A DNA stretch of 64,000 nucleotides from Nocardioides conyzicola (GCF_039543825.1 NZ_BAABKM010000002.1:1768133-1832132); one strand, 5' to 3'. Positions 1 to 7,636 are shown, numbered from the stretch's first letter. Numbers and translations: made by a program. Notes: generated from the letters alone by a model not told the origin.

Positions 1-520
1 GCAGGAACGAGTACGTCGTGAAGTCGATGCTCGCCCGCCACCGGTCCCAACCCGGCGGGATGTAGCGCGGGTTGTTCACGCCGTACCCGTTGAGGTACTT
101 GCCGGCGAACATCGTCTCGTAGCCGGCCTTCTTCAACCACGTCGGCAAGGTGCGTCGGTCGTTGAAGGACCTGAAGCCGCCGGCCTCGCCCTCGATCGTC
201 AGGACCCCGTGGTTGTGGGCGTACTGTCCGGTCAGCAGGGACGCTCGCGCCGGCGCGCAGATCGGGGTGGGCGCGATCCCCTGGGTCATCGTGGTGCCCT
301 GGTCGGCGATCAGCTCGCGGGTGCGGGGCATGACCGCGAGGTCCCCCTCGGCCAGGTCGTCGAGCGTGATCATCACGACGTTGGGGCGCTCGTCCGCGGC
401 CGGCGGCGGCGCCGGCTGTGCGTGCACGCTCGACGCGGCCGCCCATCCGGCGAGGGCCGCCGTGGCGGTGATGACGGCGGTCAGCCGCCTCCTGCGTGCC
501 TGTCTCCCGGGTCCACTCAC
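1..520 (-). CDS. Secreted sulfatase, N-terminal part (runs off the window)
   Basis: The first about 173 residues of a type I sulfatase are visible; the rest lies beyond position 1. A basic N-terminus (RQARRRR) and a hydrophobic stretch ending around ASSVHAQP look like a secretion signal. Metal-binding DD follows in VVMITLDDLA (residues 54-55). The sulfatase signature CAPARASLLTG places the Cys converted to formylglycine at about residue 88 (C-x-P-x-R), so a maturation enzyme must exist elsewhere. Family members hydrolyse sulfate esters outside the cytoplasm; the substrate cannot be told. The GTG start at 520 is chosen because it gives the full signal peptide; no strong Shine-Dalgarno is seen. 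A 16-bp palindrome lies 11 bp upstream of the start. Confidence 0.85.
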   Translation of the reverse strand, partial: MSGPGRQARRRRLTAVITATAALAGWAAASSVHAQPAPPPAADERPNVVMITLDDLAEGDLAVMPRTRELIADQGTTMTQGIAPTPICAPARASLLTGQYAHNHGVLTIEGEAGGFRSFNDRRTLPTWLKKAGYETMFAGKYLNGYGVNNPRYIPPGWDRWRASIDFTTYSFL

Positions 521-531
521 GGGAAGGACAT

Positions 532-547
532 TAACTCGATCGAGTTA
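532..547. promoter_or_regulatory. Perfect 16-bp palindrome upstream of the sulfatase
   Basis: TAACTCGATCGAGTTA is a perfect palindrome, 11 bp upstream of the sulfatase GTG. Its size and symmetry resemble operators of TetR-like dimers. The cognate regulator is not visible here. It lies where a promoter or short leader would be, so repression of the sulfatase is a reasonable inference. Confidence 0.5.
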
Positions 548-590
548 GTTGTCTTTCATGTGGTCTCGCACTTCAGACGCGCAGGCTCTG

Positions 591-1310
591 CTACCAGAGT
601 GGCTCGGTCCCGCTCAGGATGGCGCTCTGCTTGGCGACAGCGCGCTGGGCTGCGACTCGCCAGTCGAGGTCGATGTCGAGCTCGAAGGCCTTGATGGCGA
701 CCATGCCCCACAGACAGCCGAGCGCCCCCTTGCCCGCGCCGGCGGCGCCACCTCCGGCGAGCGCTCCGACCGCGGCCGTGCCGCCGCAGACGACCTCGAT
801 CTTCATGAGGCCTTCGGAGAACTCCTTGTTGTGACGGGCCGCGGCGTCGCAGTTGACCTTGTAGCCGGCGCCGGCGATCGGGGTGCACATCATGGCTTCC
901 AGCGGGAACTTCCACCAGTCGCCGCGCTTCTTTGCCAGCCGTTGCCGGGCCGCGCGGTGGTGGGCGAAGTAGGTGTTGAACGCCTTTCGCCAGACCGCTG
1001 GCAGGCGGTAGCCCTTGGCGTTGCCCAGCTTGCCGTCCTTGAAGGCCTCGGCGTGGTTGCTGGCCCACCGGTGTGCCCATTGGTCGCAGGTGAGGTCGGG
1101 ATTGCCGGGCGGGATGCAGCGCTTGCGCTGCACGCCGTCGGCCTTGGCGCCGGCCGGCGCCGAGGACGGTGCCGTGGCGCCCTCCGCGTGCTGGAGGTAG
1201 GTGAGGGTCAGGGCGAGGACGAGCCCGATCACGAGGGGCACGACGCCCCATTCGACGATCAGTCTCCGTGTGGTCTTGCGTCGGGCCGTTGACTGCACGC
1301 GATTCTCCAT
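591..1310 (-). CDS. Membrane-anchored protein of unknown function
   Basis: A 239-residue protein that I do not recognise. The N-terminus is basic (ARRKTTRR) and is followed by one strong membrane helix at about residues 20-41 (VVPLVIGLVLALTLTYL). The domain behind it is Trp- and Cys-containing (CIPPGNPDLTCDQWAHRW). Near the C-terminus is a Gly/Ala-rich hydrophobic segment (VGALAGGGAAGAGKGALG) before a charged tail (ELDIDLDWR). The orientation suggests most of it is outside the cytoplasm. It follows the small HTH gene at 1354-1602 on the same strand with a 43-bp gap, so the two may be co-transcribed. The glycine-rich segment recalls pore-forming or bacteriocin-like peptides, but that is only a resemblance. 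Confidence 0.6.
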   Translation of the reverse strand: MENRVQSTARRKTTRRLIVEWGVVPLVIGLVLALTLTYLQHAEGATAPSSAPAGAKADGVQRKRCIPPGNPDLTCDQWAHRWASNHAEAFKDGKLGNAKGYRLPAVWRKAFNTYFAHHRAARQRLAKKRGDWWKFPLEAMMCTPIAGAGYKVNCDAAARHNKEFSEGLMKIEVVCGGTAAVGALAGGGAAGAGKGALGCLWGMVAIKAFELDIDLDWRVAAQRAVAKQSAILSGTEPLW

Positions 1311-1353
1311 CTGTTGGGACCACCCCGAGACGGGGCCCGCACCGCGGTGGTCA

Positions 1354-1602
1354 TCACGAGACCTCGGCTCGATCCCTCAGGGCGAGCCGCTCGACGGGTA
1401 CGTCGAGCCAGGTGGCCACGAGCAGCAGCTCGACGACGTCGAAGACGACGGCGCCGGACATCCGGCTGCGCGCGGTCGTGGTCGAGACGCCCAGCACGAC
1501 TGCCAGCTCCTTGGCCGTCCTGCCCTGCCGGCCCATCTCTGCGCGCACCTCGGCGGCCACGGCCGCGCCGTACTCCGCAGGGGTCATGACAGGACGGTGC
1601 AT
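1354..1602 (-). CDS. Small helix-turn-helix regulator
   Basis: An 82-residue protein with a helix-turn-helix in the middle (AKELAVVLGVSTTTARSRMSG, about residues 29-49, quoted in full as the motif span) followed by a short helix (DVVELLLVATWLDV) typical of XRE-like repressors. It is clearly related to the divergent protein at 1672-2052: both carry an AxVxxEIxAEMGR-type first helix followed by an HTH. The start could be M1 (1602) or M6 (1587). It is divergent from the other HTH gene across a repeat-bearing 70-bp gap, the usual arrangement of a mutually regulated switch. It probably binds the CATGCA repeats there; this is inference. Confidence 0.65.
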   Translation of the reverse strand: MHRPVMTPAEYGAAVAAEVRAEMGRQGRTAKELAVVLGVSTTTARSRMSGAVVFDVVELLLVATWLDVPVERLALRDRAEVS

Positions 1603-1606
1603 GGTT

Positions 1607-1662
1607 TTTCATGCACTGTCAACCCTCTCATGCAGATTGACGCTATTTCATGCATCTGTCAG
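1607..1662. repeat. Three operator-like direct repeats between divergent HTH genes
   Basis: Three related units, TTTCATGCACTGTCAA (1607-1622), TCATGCAGATTGACG (1628-1642) and TTTCATGCATCTGTCAG (1646-1662), share TCATGCA followed by a TGTCA or TTGAC block. TCATGCA begins at 1609, 1628 and 1648, spacings of 19 and 20 bp (about two helical turns), so bound proteins would sit on one face. They fill the gap between two related HTH regulators, making them the likely operators. Confidence 0.6.
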
Positions 1663-1671
1663 CCTTTCGCC

Positions 1672-2052
1672 GTGACCATCCCTTCCGGCCCGGCGCCCAG
1701 CCCCGACTACCTCCAGCGCTTCTCGGACGCGCTGGTGTCCGAGATCAAGGCGGAGATGGGGCGTCGCGGGCTCTCGTCACGGGCCCTGGGCCGGCAGGTG
1801 CAGCGGTCCTCGCAGTACATGTCCGACCGTCTCGACGGCGGCAACTCGACGACCGGCCGACGGGTGACGCTCACGGTGAAGGACCTGGCCGCGATCGCGG
1901 CCGTGTTCGGACTCCACCCCGCCGAGCTCATCGAGAGGGCGAAGTCGGCGGTCGACGGCGAGGACGCCGCACGCCCGGTCGGGCTCGAGATCGCCGCGCA
2001 CGACTCGGCCGCCCCGATCACCCAGGAGCAGGAGGCGCCCGAGACCCCCTGA
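1672..2052 (+). CDS. Helix-turn-helix transcriptional regulator
   Basis: A 126-residue protein if translation starts at GTG 1672; an in-frame ATG at 1630 would add 14 residues but would make coding sequence of two operator-like repeats, so 1672 is preferred. Residues 10-60 read as an XRE-like helix-turn-helix (SEIKAEMGRRGLSSRALGRQ then SSQYMSDRLDGG). A second helical block follows (LTVKDLAAIAAVFGLHPAEL), as in phage-type repressors. The C-terminus is acidic and disordered. It is related to the divergent 82-residue regulator and is followed on the same strand by an ImmA/IrrE-like peptidase, so it is the likely substrate or partner of that enzyme. Confidence 0.7.
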   Translation: MTIPSGPAPSPDYLQRFSDALVSEIKAEMGRRGLSSRALGRQVQRSSQYMSDRLDGGNSTTGRRVTLTVKDLAAIAAVFGLHPAELIERAKSAVDGEDAARPVGLEIAAHDSAAPITQEQEAPETP

Positions 2053-2146
2053 CGCCGGACGTGCCCGGCACTGTCGGAGGCGGCCTGTACAAACGGAGGC
2101 GCGTCGACGTCGCAGCGCTCCGACCGGGCGGACGCAGGGAACGGGG

Positions 2147-2575
2147 GTGCCGGGCGGCCATGACCCAGTGGTGAACGAGCAGCGTCTCGCGGAGCTCATC
2201 GAGCTCTGCACCTCGCAGGGCGTGCGGGTCGAGTGGGTCGACCTGGGCGCCCACCGGCACGGCCAGTACCAGCGCCGACTCCGCCTGATCGAGCTCAACC
2301 CACGGCTCGTCCTGCGCCAGCTCGTCCCGGTGCTCGCACACGAGTACGCCCACTTCGTCTACGACGACGGGTGCTCGTCGGCCGCCCGCGAGAGGAGGGC
2401 CTGGGAGCACGCGGCCCTCATGTTGATCACGCCCGCGGACTACGCCCGGGCCGAACGCCTCGTCGGCTCGCACCCCAACGCCATCGCGACCGAGCTCGAC
2501 CTGACCCCCGTGGTCGTCCGCGCCTGGCGCCGTCAGCACCGTGCGGCCGCGCTCGCGCGCGACGACTGCGCCTAG
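2147..2575 (+). CDS. ImmA/IrrE-like zinc metallopeptidase
   Basis: Up to 142 residues (GTG 2147; GTG 2171 is an alternative). HEYAH at residues 65-69 is the HExxH zinc site, and WEHAALMLI (Glu about 87) matches the downstream third-ligand helix of the ImmA/IrrE family. In ICEBs1 of Bacillus, ImmA cleaves the HTH repressor ImmR encoded next to it; here too an HTH gene lies directly upstream on the same strand, 94 bp away. The protein lacks its own DNA-binding domain. The C-terminal part (VVVRAWRRQHRAA) is basic and helical. The protease fold is well supported; cleavage of the neighbouring regulator is inferred from gene order. Confidence 0.8.
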   Translation: MPGGHDPVVNEQRLAELIELCTSQGVRVEWVDLGAHRHGQYQRRLRLIELNPRLVLRQLVPVLAHEYAHFVYDDGCSSAARERRAWEHAALMLITPADYARAERLVGSHPNAIATELDLTPVVVRAWRRQHRAAALARDDCA

Positions 2576-2587
2576 GGAGACGAGAAG

Positions 2588-2677
2588 TCTCGAACGCCAG
2601 CGCGCGACCCACCTCGCTTGGCACCATACGAGGTGCGTCGCAGCTCGTGCGTCCGCGACTCGGAGCGAGAGGCCCGC
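2588..2677 (+). promoter_or_regulatory. Conserved 90-nt leader, copy A
   Basis: The 90 nt before the GTG of the secreted protein at 2678 match the 89 nt before its paralogue at 6032 with only about seven differences, including one indel. The indel shifts any shared reading frame, so the conservation is not coding. Possible pairings retained in both copies include GTCGC with GCGAC and CTCG with CGAG. It probably contains the promoter and a structured 5' leader. No known riboswitch class is recognised. Confidence 0.5.
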
Positions 2678-4249
2678 GTGAAGATCCCCACTGCCGTCAT
2701 GGCCCTGCTCCTGATGATCGCCGGACTGCTGGCCGCTGCGCCCGCGGCCACCGCCGACCCCGCGTCCGAGGTCACCGTCACGTGGCCGGAGTACACCCGC
2801 TTCAACCCGACGCTGACGACGTACGACATCAGCACCACCAGCCCCGGTGACCGGCACCTCTTCTACACCTGGGGCCGAGCCGGTGACAGCTATGCGCTCG
2901 GTCAGGCCCCGGTGCCCGACTCGGGGCAGCTCGATCTGGCGCAGGCGCCGGAGGGCGGCGTCCAGGTGCGGATCTGGTCGTGCGCCACCGCACAATGGAC
3001 GGTGGGAAGCTGTCCGCACGTCGCGGACTCGCCGGCCCTCGAGCTGCGGTCCAGGATGGCCGTGACCTCCCATGCCTGGGAGACCGAGGTCGTCGGTGTG
3101 GGTCAGAACCACTTCTTCTTCTCCTACGCGCCACAGCCGCCCGCCGTGGGCTACCCCCAGATCACCTGGGAGCTGCTCGACACCGACAGGACGTCGTTCG
3201 ACACCCCGATCCACGGAAGCCTCACGCCGCAGCAGCTGGAGGAGCGGGGCCAACTGACCGTCGGGATCTCCTACGTGGTCCCCGCCGACATTCCGACGGG
3301 CACGTACTACATGGACGTGCGGGCGAGCCTCGACACCGTCGACTACGGGCACCTTGAAGGTCACATCAACGGCGGCGACGCTGTCTCGGACGGCCTCGCC
3401 GAGATCAGGATCGACACCGATCCGCCGCACCTCACGGTGGACGAGTCGGAGATCCCCGCCACCATCTACCCCGCGGACGACAACTACCTCGACTACGCCG
3501 AGATCCCGGCTTCCACCGACGTCGAGACCGAGGGCACCCTCGAGGTCACCGACGCATCCGGCGCCGTCGTCCACCGCGAGGGCGAGCTCCTCGTCGACGG
3601 GGACGGGTACGGAGACGAGATCAGCTGGACCGGCCGCACCACGACCGGGAAGATCGCCCCCGTTGGCTCCTACACGATGACGCTGACCGTGGCCGACTAC
3701 GCCGGCAACACCGCGACCTGGTCGCGTTCCATCGCGGTCTCCGACAAGAAGCTGCAGTGGACCGTCTTCGAGCAGAACGTATCGGCAGCAGCGTCGCGCA
3801 CGGGCAAGCCGCTCGTGGGGAGGTGCTCGACGCTGGCATCGCCCGCCCGCGGCGGCCGTCGCGGTTCTCTCGGCTACTACTCCCAGAGCCGGTGCGTGGG
3901 CAACGACAAGGCCAACACCGTGGCGACCAACCACGGCATGTACCTCCCGAAGGCGTTCCGGCACCAGTACTCGTGGTCGCAGGTGACCCTGAACGGCGGG
4001 CCGGCGACGAGATCGCGGGACAACTACATCGTGCTGGGCTACGTGGAACCGCGGCGCGGCAGGCTCATCGGAACCAAGGTCCTGCTCCGCGGCAACGGCG
4101 CCCACGACGGCCGTCGCCTGGACAGCAGCGGCATCTGGGACCTCAAGACGGACAAGCCGTACATCATCTGGTCCAACGGGCTCACCGCCGGCAGCCGGTA
4201 CGACGTCCGCAGCTACACGGTCAGGGTCCGCTACCTGGCCCTGCGCTGA
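2678..4249 (+). CDS. Secreted protein with FlgD-like Ig domain, paralogue A
   Basis: A 523-residue secreted protein. The GTG start at 2678 gives a clean signal peptide (VKIPTAVMALLLMIAGLL, cleavage near ATADPAS). The N-terminal third has beta-rich repeats beginning EVTVTWPEYTRFNPT. Around residues 315-365 a FlgD-type Ig module is visible (ISWTGRTTTGKIAPVGSY then TMTLTVADYAGNT). The C-terminal about 150 residues, from TVFEQNV, hold conserved Cys (GRCSTLASPARGG, SQSRC) and end in SGIWDLKTDKPYIIWSNG. The whole length is shared with the protein at 6032-7597. Function is unknown; a cell-surface or extracellular binding role is inferred from the folds. Confidence 0.75.
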   Translation: MKIPTAVMALLLMIAGLLAAAPAATADPASEVTVTWPEYTRFNPTLTTYDISTTSPGDRHLFYTWGRAGDSYALGQAPVPDSGQLDLAQAPEGGVQVRIWSCATAQWTVGSCPHVADSPALELRSRMAVTSHAWETEVVGVGQNHFFFSYAPQPPAVGYPQITWELLDTDRTSFDTPIHGSLTPQQLEERGQLTVGISYVVPADIPTGTYYMDVRASLDTVDYGHLEGHINGGDAVSDGLAEIRIDTDPPHLTVDESEIPATIYPADDNYLDYAEIPASTDVETEGTLEVTDASGAVVHREGELLVDGDGYGDEISWTGRTTTGKIAPVGSYTMTLTVADYAGNTATWSRSIAVSDKKLQWTVFEQNVSAAASRTGKPLVGRCSTLASPARGGRRGSLGYYSQSRCVGNDKANTVATNHGMYLPKAFRHQYSWSQVTLNGGPATRSRDNYIVLGYVEPRRGRLIGTKVLLRGNGAHDGRRLDSSGIWDLKTDKPYIIWSNGLTAGSRYDVRSYTVRVRYLALR

Positions 4250-4289
4250 GGACAACAGCTGCTCGTGGTCTCTCAGGTGGTCTCGCAGC

Positions 4290-5420
4290 TCAGCGGTGCA
4301 GCCGGGCGGCCTGCCGGGTGAGGTGGTCGCGCTCGGCGGCCGACGTCGCGCGGCTCGCGGCCACGACGTAGAGGTCGTGCGCGAGCTCGCGGTTACCCGC
4401 CTGCTCGTGGAGGTAGGCGCGGACCGCAGCGTGCCGGGGTACGTCGTCCGGCACCTGCTCGACGGCGCGCAGCCCGGCGAGCGGGCCGTCGACGGCGCCC
4501 ACCGCGACCGCCCGGTTGAGGGCGACGACGGGGCTGTCGGTGAGGCGCGCCAGCTCGTCGTACCACTCCAGGATCTGGCTCCAGTCGGTCTCCTCCGCCG
4601 TCCGTGCGTCGGCGTGCAGCGCGGCGATCGCCGCCTGGGCCTGGTACTCCCCGAGCCGGTCGCGCGCCAGCGCCGCCTGGAGCACGACGACGCCCTCGGC
4701 GATCGCGTGCCCGTCCCAGCGGGACCGGTCCTGCTCCGCGAGCGGCACCAGGGAGCCGTCGGCCGTGAAGCGGGCCGCGCGCCGGGCGTGGTGGAGCAGC
4801 ATCAGTGCGAGCAGCCCCCCGACCTCGGGCTCGTCGCTGGACCCGGCGAGCTGGCGGGTCAGCCGGATCGCCTCCGCGGCCAGGTCGACCTCGCCGGAGT
4901 AGCCCTCGTTGAAGATCAGGTAGAGCACCTTCAGCACCGTGCCCAGGTCACCGGGCGCGCCGATCCCGACGTCGGCGACGGCCCGCTTGGCGCGGCTGAT
5001 CCGCTGCGCCATCGTCGCCTCCGGCACCAGGTACGCCTCGGCGATCTGCCGGGTCGTCAGCCCGCCGACCGCGCGCAGCGTGAGCGCGACCGACGACGCC
5101 GGGGTCAGCGACGGGTGGCAGCACAGGAAGAGCAGCAGCAGCGTGTCGTCGTGCTGCTCGGTGGGTCCGGGTGGTGGCGTCTCCACCTGGGCGAGCTCGC
5201 GGCGCTGCCGGGCGCTGTCCGAGCGCTGGGCGTCGAGGAACCGCCGCCAGGCCACGGTGACCAGCCAGCCCTTCGGCTCGGCGGGCGGGTCGTCCGGCCA
5301 GCGGCGTACCGCCTCGACCAGCGCCTCCTGGACGGCGTCCTCGGCCGCCGCGAAGTCGGCTCCGCGGCGGACGAGGACACCCAGGACCTGAGGACCCAGG
5401 TCCCGCAGCAACGTGTCCAT
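4290..5420 (-). CDS. ECF-type RNA polymerase sigma factor with C-terminal extension
   Basis: A 376-residue sigma factor of the COG4941 type. Region 2 is at the N-terminus (DFAAAEDAVQEALVEAVRRW, PKGWLVTVAWRRFLD) and region 4 follows (LTTRQIAEAYLVPEATMAQR, ISRAKR). A long helical C-terminal domain (DUF6596-like; VLYLIFNEGYSGEVDLAAEA) is typical of this subgroup and carries TPR-like helices (SPVVALNRAVAVG). It lies 5 bp downstream of a YCII-domain gene, the standard pairing for this family, so the two form one operon. The ATG at 5420 is chosen for its position just after the YCII stop and for starting directly before region 2. No classical anti-sigma gene is adjacent; YCII proteins are thought to take part in signalling with these sigma factors. 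Confidence 0.85.
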   Translation of the reverse strand: MDTLLRDLGPQVLGVLVRRGADFAAAEDAVQEALVEAVRRWPDDPPAEPKGWLVTVAWRRFLDAQRSDSARQRRELAQVETPPPGPTEQHDDTLLLLFLCCHPSLTPASSVALTLRAVGGLTTRQIAEAYLVPEATMAQRISRAKRAVADVGIGAPGDLGTVLKVLYLIFNEGYSGEVDLAAEAIRLTRQLAGSSDEPEVGGLLALMLLHHARRAARFTADGSLVPLAEQDRSRWDGHAIAEGVVVLQAALARDRLGEYQAQAAIAALHADARTAEETDWSQILEWYDELARLTDSPVVALNRAVAVGAVDGPLAGLRAVEQVPDDVPRHAAVRAYLHEQAGNRELAHDLYVVAASRATSAAERDHLTRQAARLHR

Positions 5421-5425
5421 CGGGG

Positions 5426-5836
5426 TCAGTCCGTGCAGGTCTTCGGCTCCTCGAGGAAGGGCCGGACCTCGATCCACTCCCGCAGCGGCTGGCTGTCCTT
5501 GCCCGGGGCGGAGGAGAGGTACGCCGCGGCCTCGTGCGCCCGCGCCTCGGACTCGACGTCGATGACCATCCAGCCGGCGATCAGGTCCTTGGTCTCCGCG
5601 AACGGCCCGTCGGTCACCGGCGGACGGCCGGGCCCGTCGTACCGCACGAACGTCCCCTCGGGCGACAGCGCCTGCCCGTCGACGTACTCGCCGCGCTCCC
5701 GCAGGTCGTCGGCGACCCTGCCCATGAAGGCGATGTGGTCCGACACCTCCTCGGGCGTCCAGTCGCTCATCGGGACGGTGCCGTAGTCGGTCCGCTCGGG
5801 TCCGCCGCGGTAGTGCTTCAGCAGCAGGTACTTCAT
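5426..5836 (-). CDS. YCII-domain protein, partner of the adjacent sigma factor
   Basis: A 136-residue YciI/YCII-fold protein (dimeric alpha-beta ferredoxin-like). The start MKYLLLKHYRGG and the block DGPFAETKDLIAGWMVIDV, followed by EIRPF-like EVRPFLEEP, are diagnostic for the subgroup found with COG4941 sigma factors. A Shine-Dalgarno (GAAGGAG) precedes the ATG. It is the first gene of a two-gene operon with the sigma factor at 4290-5420. Its exact job is not established in the family; substrate sensing or regulation of the sigma factor is usually suggested. Confidence 0.85.
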   Translation of the reverse strand: MKYLLLKHYRGGPERTDYGTVPMSDWTPEEVSDHIAFMGRVADDLRERGEYVDGQALSPEGTFVRYDGPGRPPVTDGPFAETKDLIAGWMVIDVESEARAHEAAAYLSSAPGKDSQPLREWIEVRPFLEEPKTCTD

Positions 5837-5942
5837 CGTGGTGCTCCTTCGGTGTCCGAGGCGGCCATTGTGGCCGCCGTCGAACCCAGGACGGAGCCGT
5901 CACACCGTTCTCGACATCACCCTCCGAGATCTCCGGAGGAAC

Positions 5943-6031
5943 TCTCGAACGCCAGCGCGCGACCGGTTCGCTTGGCACCATACGAGGCGTGTCGCAGCTC
6001 GTGCGTCCGCGACTCGGAGCGAGAGGCCCGC
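5943..6031 (+). promoter_or_regulatory. Conserved 89-nt leader, copy B
   Basis: Second copy of the leader at 2588-2677, ending at the GTG of the paralogous secreted protein at 6032. TCTCGAACGCCAGCGCGCGA and most of the following 70 nt are identical, with a one-base deletion around 5965. It starts about 106 bp upstream of the divergent YCII gene, so the gap holds promoters for both directions. Confidence 0.5.
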
Positions 6032-7597
6032 GTGAAGATCCCCACCACCGTCATGGCCCTGATGATGCTCGTGGCCGGCCTGCTCACCGCGGCGCCCGCG
6101 GTCGCCGACCCCGCCTCCGAGGTCACCGTCGTGTGGCCCGAGGTCACCCGCTTCAACCCGACGACGTACTCGTACGACGCCGTGGTCTCCAACAGCGGCG
6201 CCGGGCACCTGTTCTCCACGTGGGGGTACGACAGCCAGATGCCCTGGCTGACCGTCGCCACGCCCGTCCCCGAGTCCGGGCACGTCACCCTGGGCGAGGA
6301 CCAGGAGGGCATCGGGCGTCTGCTGGTCTGGTCGTGCACGACGGAGCAGTGGAACGCCTTCGACGGCACCTGCACACAAGCAGCGTCGTCCCCGGACCTC
6401 CAGGCCTGGTCACACATCGCCGTCGTGAACATGGACAACGCGGACGTCCGGGGGCCCGGCCTCAACCACGCGAGGATCTACTACGGGCCGCAGCCTCCGA
6501 CCGTCGACACGCCCGAGGCGACCTGGGAGCTGCTGGACGGCGACCGGCTCCCGTTCGCCGTACCGGTGACCGGGGAGCTGGGACCAGCGGACCTGGTCGT
6601 CAGCGACTTCGACGGGCTCACGACGATCCCGTTCACCGTCCCGGCCGGCCTACCCAACGGCCACTACTACCTCGACGTGCGGATGACGGTCGACAGCGCC
6701 GACTTCGGCCCGCTCCAGGGAAGCATGGGCGCCGCGGACGGACGGCTCGTCGACGTCATCGTCGACAGCGTGGCCCCCCAGCTGAAGGTGACGAAGCCCC
6801 CGACGCAGGTCTACCCGGTCCGTGACAGCTACCTCGACGCCGTCGTGCTCAGGGCCTCCACCGACGAGCAGGCCACCGGCACGCTCGATGTCACCGACAG
6901 CGCCGGCAAGCGGGTCTTCCACACCGGCAACCTGCGGCTCGCCAACGCGGACTGGTCGGGGGACTCCGTCTACTGGAACGGTCGCACCTCCGGCGGCGCC
7001 CTCGTCCCCGAGGGGACCTACACGATGGTGCTCACCGCGACCGACGCGGCCGGCAACACGGACACCTGGTCGGGGCGGATCGCCGTCTCGCACAAGAAGG
7101 TGCAGTGGACCGTCTTCAAGCGCACCGTCACGGCAGCCGCGTCCCGCTCGGGCAAGCCGTTCGTCGGCCGCTGCTCGACCCTGGCGTCCCCGGCCCGCGG
7201 CGGACCGCGCGGCTCCCTGGGCTTCTACTCGCAGACCAAGTGCGCGGGCGACAGCAGGAGCGGCACGGTCGCGACGAACCACGGCATGTACATCCCGAAG
7301 GCGTTCGACGACCGCTACGCCTGGGCGAGGGTCACCCTCAACGGAGGGCCCGCGACCGCCTCGGCGGACAACTACCTGGTGCTGGGTTACCTGAGCCCGC
7401 GCAACGGCCGGCTCGTCAACACCCGGATCCTGGGGAAGGGCCACCGAGCGCACCCCGGCCTCAAGGTCGACGTCGGGAGCATCTGGGACCGCAAGAAGGA
7501 CAAGCCCTACATCCTCTGGTCCAACGGCCTCACCGCGGGCAGCAGGTACGACGTCCGCAGCTACACCGTCGAGGTTCGCTACCGCATGCTGCGCTGA
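6032..7597 (+). CDS. Secreted protein with FlgD-like Ig domain, paralogue B
   Basis: A 521-residue secreted protein, full-length paralogue of the one at 2678-4249. Signal peptide: VKIPTTVMALMMLVAGLL, cleavage near AVADPAS. It has the same order: beta-rich N-terminal region (EVTVVWPEVTRFNPT), FlgD-like Ig module (VYWNGRTSGGALVPEGTY then TMVLTATDAAGNT), and the conserved C-terminal region with GRCSTLASPARGG, TKCAG and SIWDRKKDKPYILWSNG. The last about 230 residues are much more alike between the paralogues than the middle. A strong terminator follows the stop. Function unknown. The pair flanks the sigma/YCII operon, which suggests a tandem duplication around or into which the operon lies. Confidence 0.75.
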   Translation: MKIPTTVMALMMLVAGLLTAAPAVADPASEVTVVWPEVTRFNPTTYSYDAVVSNSGAGHLFSTWGYDSQMPWLTVATPVPESGHVTLGEDQEGIGRLLVWSCTTEQWNAFDGTCTQAASSPDLQAWSHIAVVNMDNADVRGPGLNHARIYYGPQPPTVDTPEATWELLDGDRLPFAVPVTGELGPADLVVSDFDGLTTIPFTVPAGLPNGHYYLDVRMTVDSADFGPLQGSMGAADGRLVDVIVDSVAPQLKVTKPPTQVYPVRDSYLDAVVLRASTDEQATGTLDVTDSAGKRVFHTGNLRLANADWSGDSVYWNGRTSGGALVPEGTYTMVLTATDAAGNTDTWSGRIAVSHKKVQWTVFKRTVTAAASRSGKPFVGRCSTLASPARGGPRGSLGFYSQTKCAGDSRSGTVATNHGMYIPKAFDDRYAWARVTLNGGPATASADNYLVLGYLSPRNGRLVNTRILGKGHRAHPGLKVDVGSIWDRKKDKPYILWSNGLTAGSRYDVRSYTVEVRYRMLR

Positions 7598-7601
7598 AAT
7601 G

Positions 7602-7635
7602 GCATCAGGCCCCGGATCTCTCCGGGGCCTGATGC
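7602..7635 (+). terminator. Strong hairpin terminator after paralogue B
   Basis: GCATCAGGCCCCGGA and TCCGGGGCCTGATGC form a perfect 15-bp stem with a TCTC loop, 4 bp after the stop codon. There is no long U-tract, as is common in high-GC Actinobacteria. Confidence 0.85.
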
Positions 7636-7636
7636 T

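Noticed and set aside
1630-1671. ATG 1630 as start of the plus-strand HTH gene
   Set aside because: It would place two operator-like repeats in the coding region; the first residues have no homology to the related regulator. GTG 1672 fits better.
2018-4255. 745-codon minus-strand frame across the ImmA-like gene and paralogue A
   Set aside because: The plus-strand genes have signal peptide and active-site motifs; the antisense frame has none.
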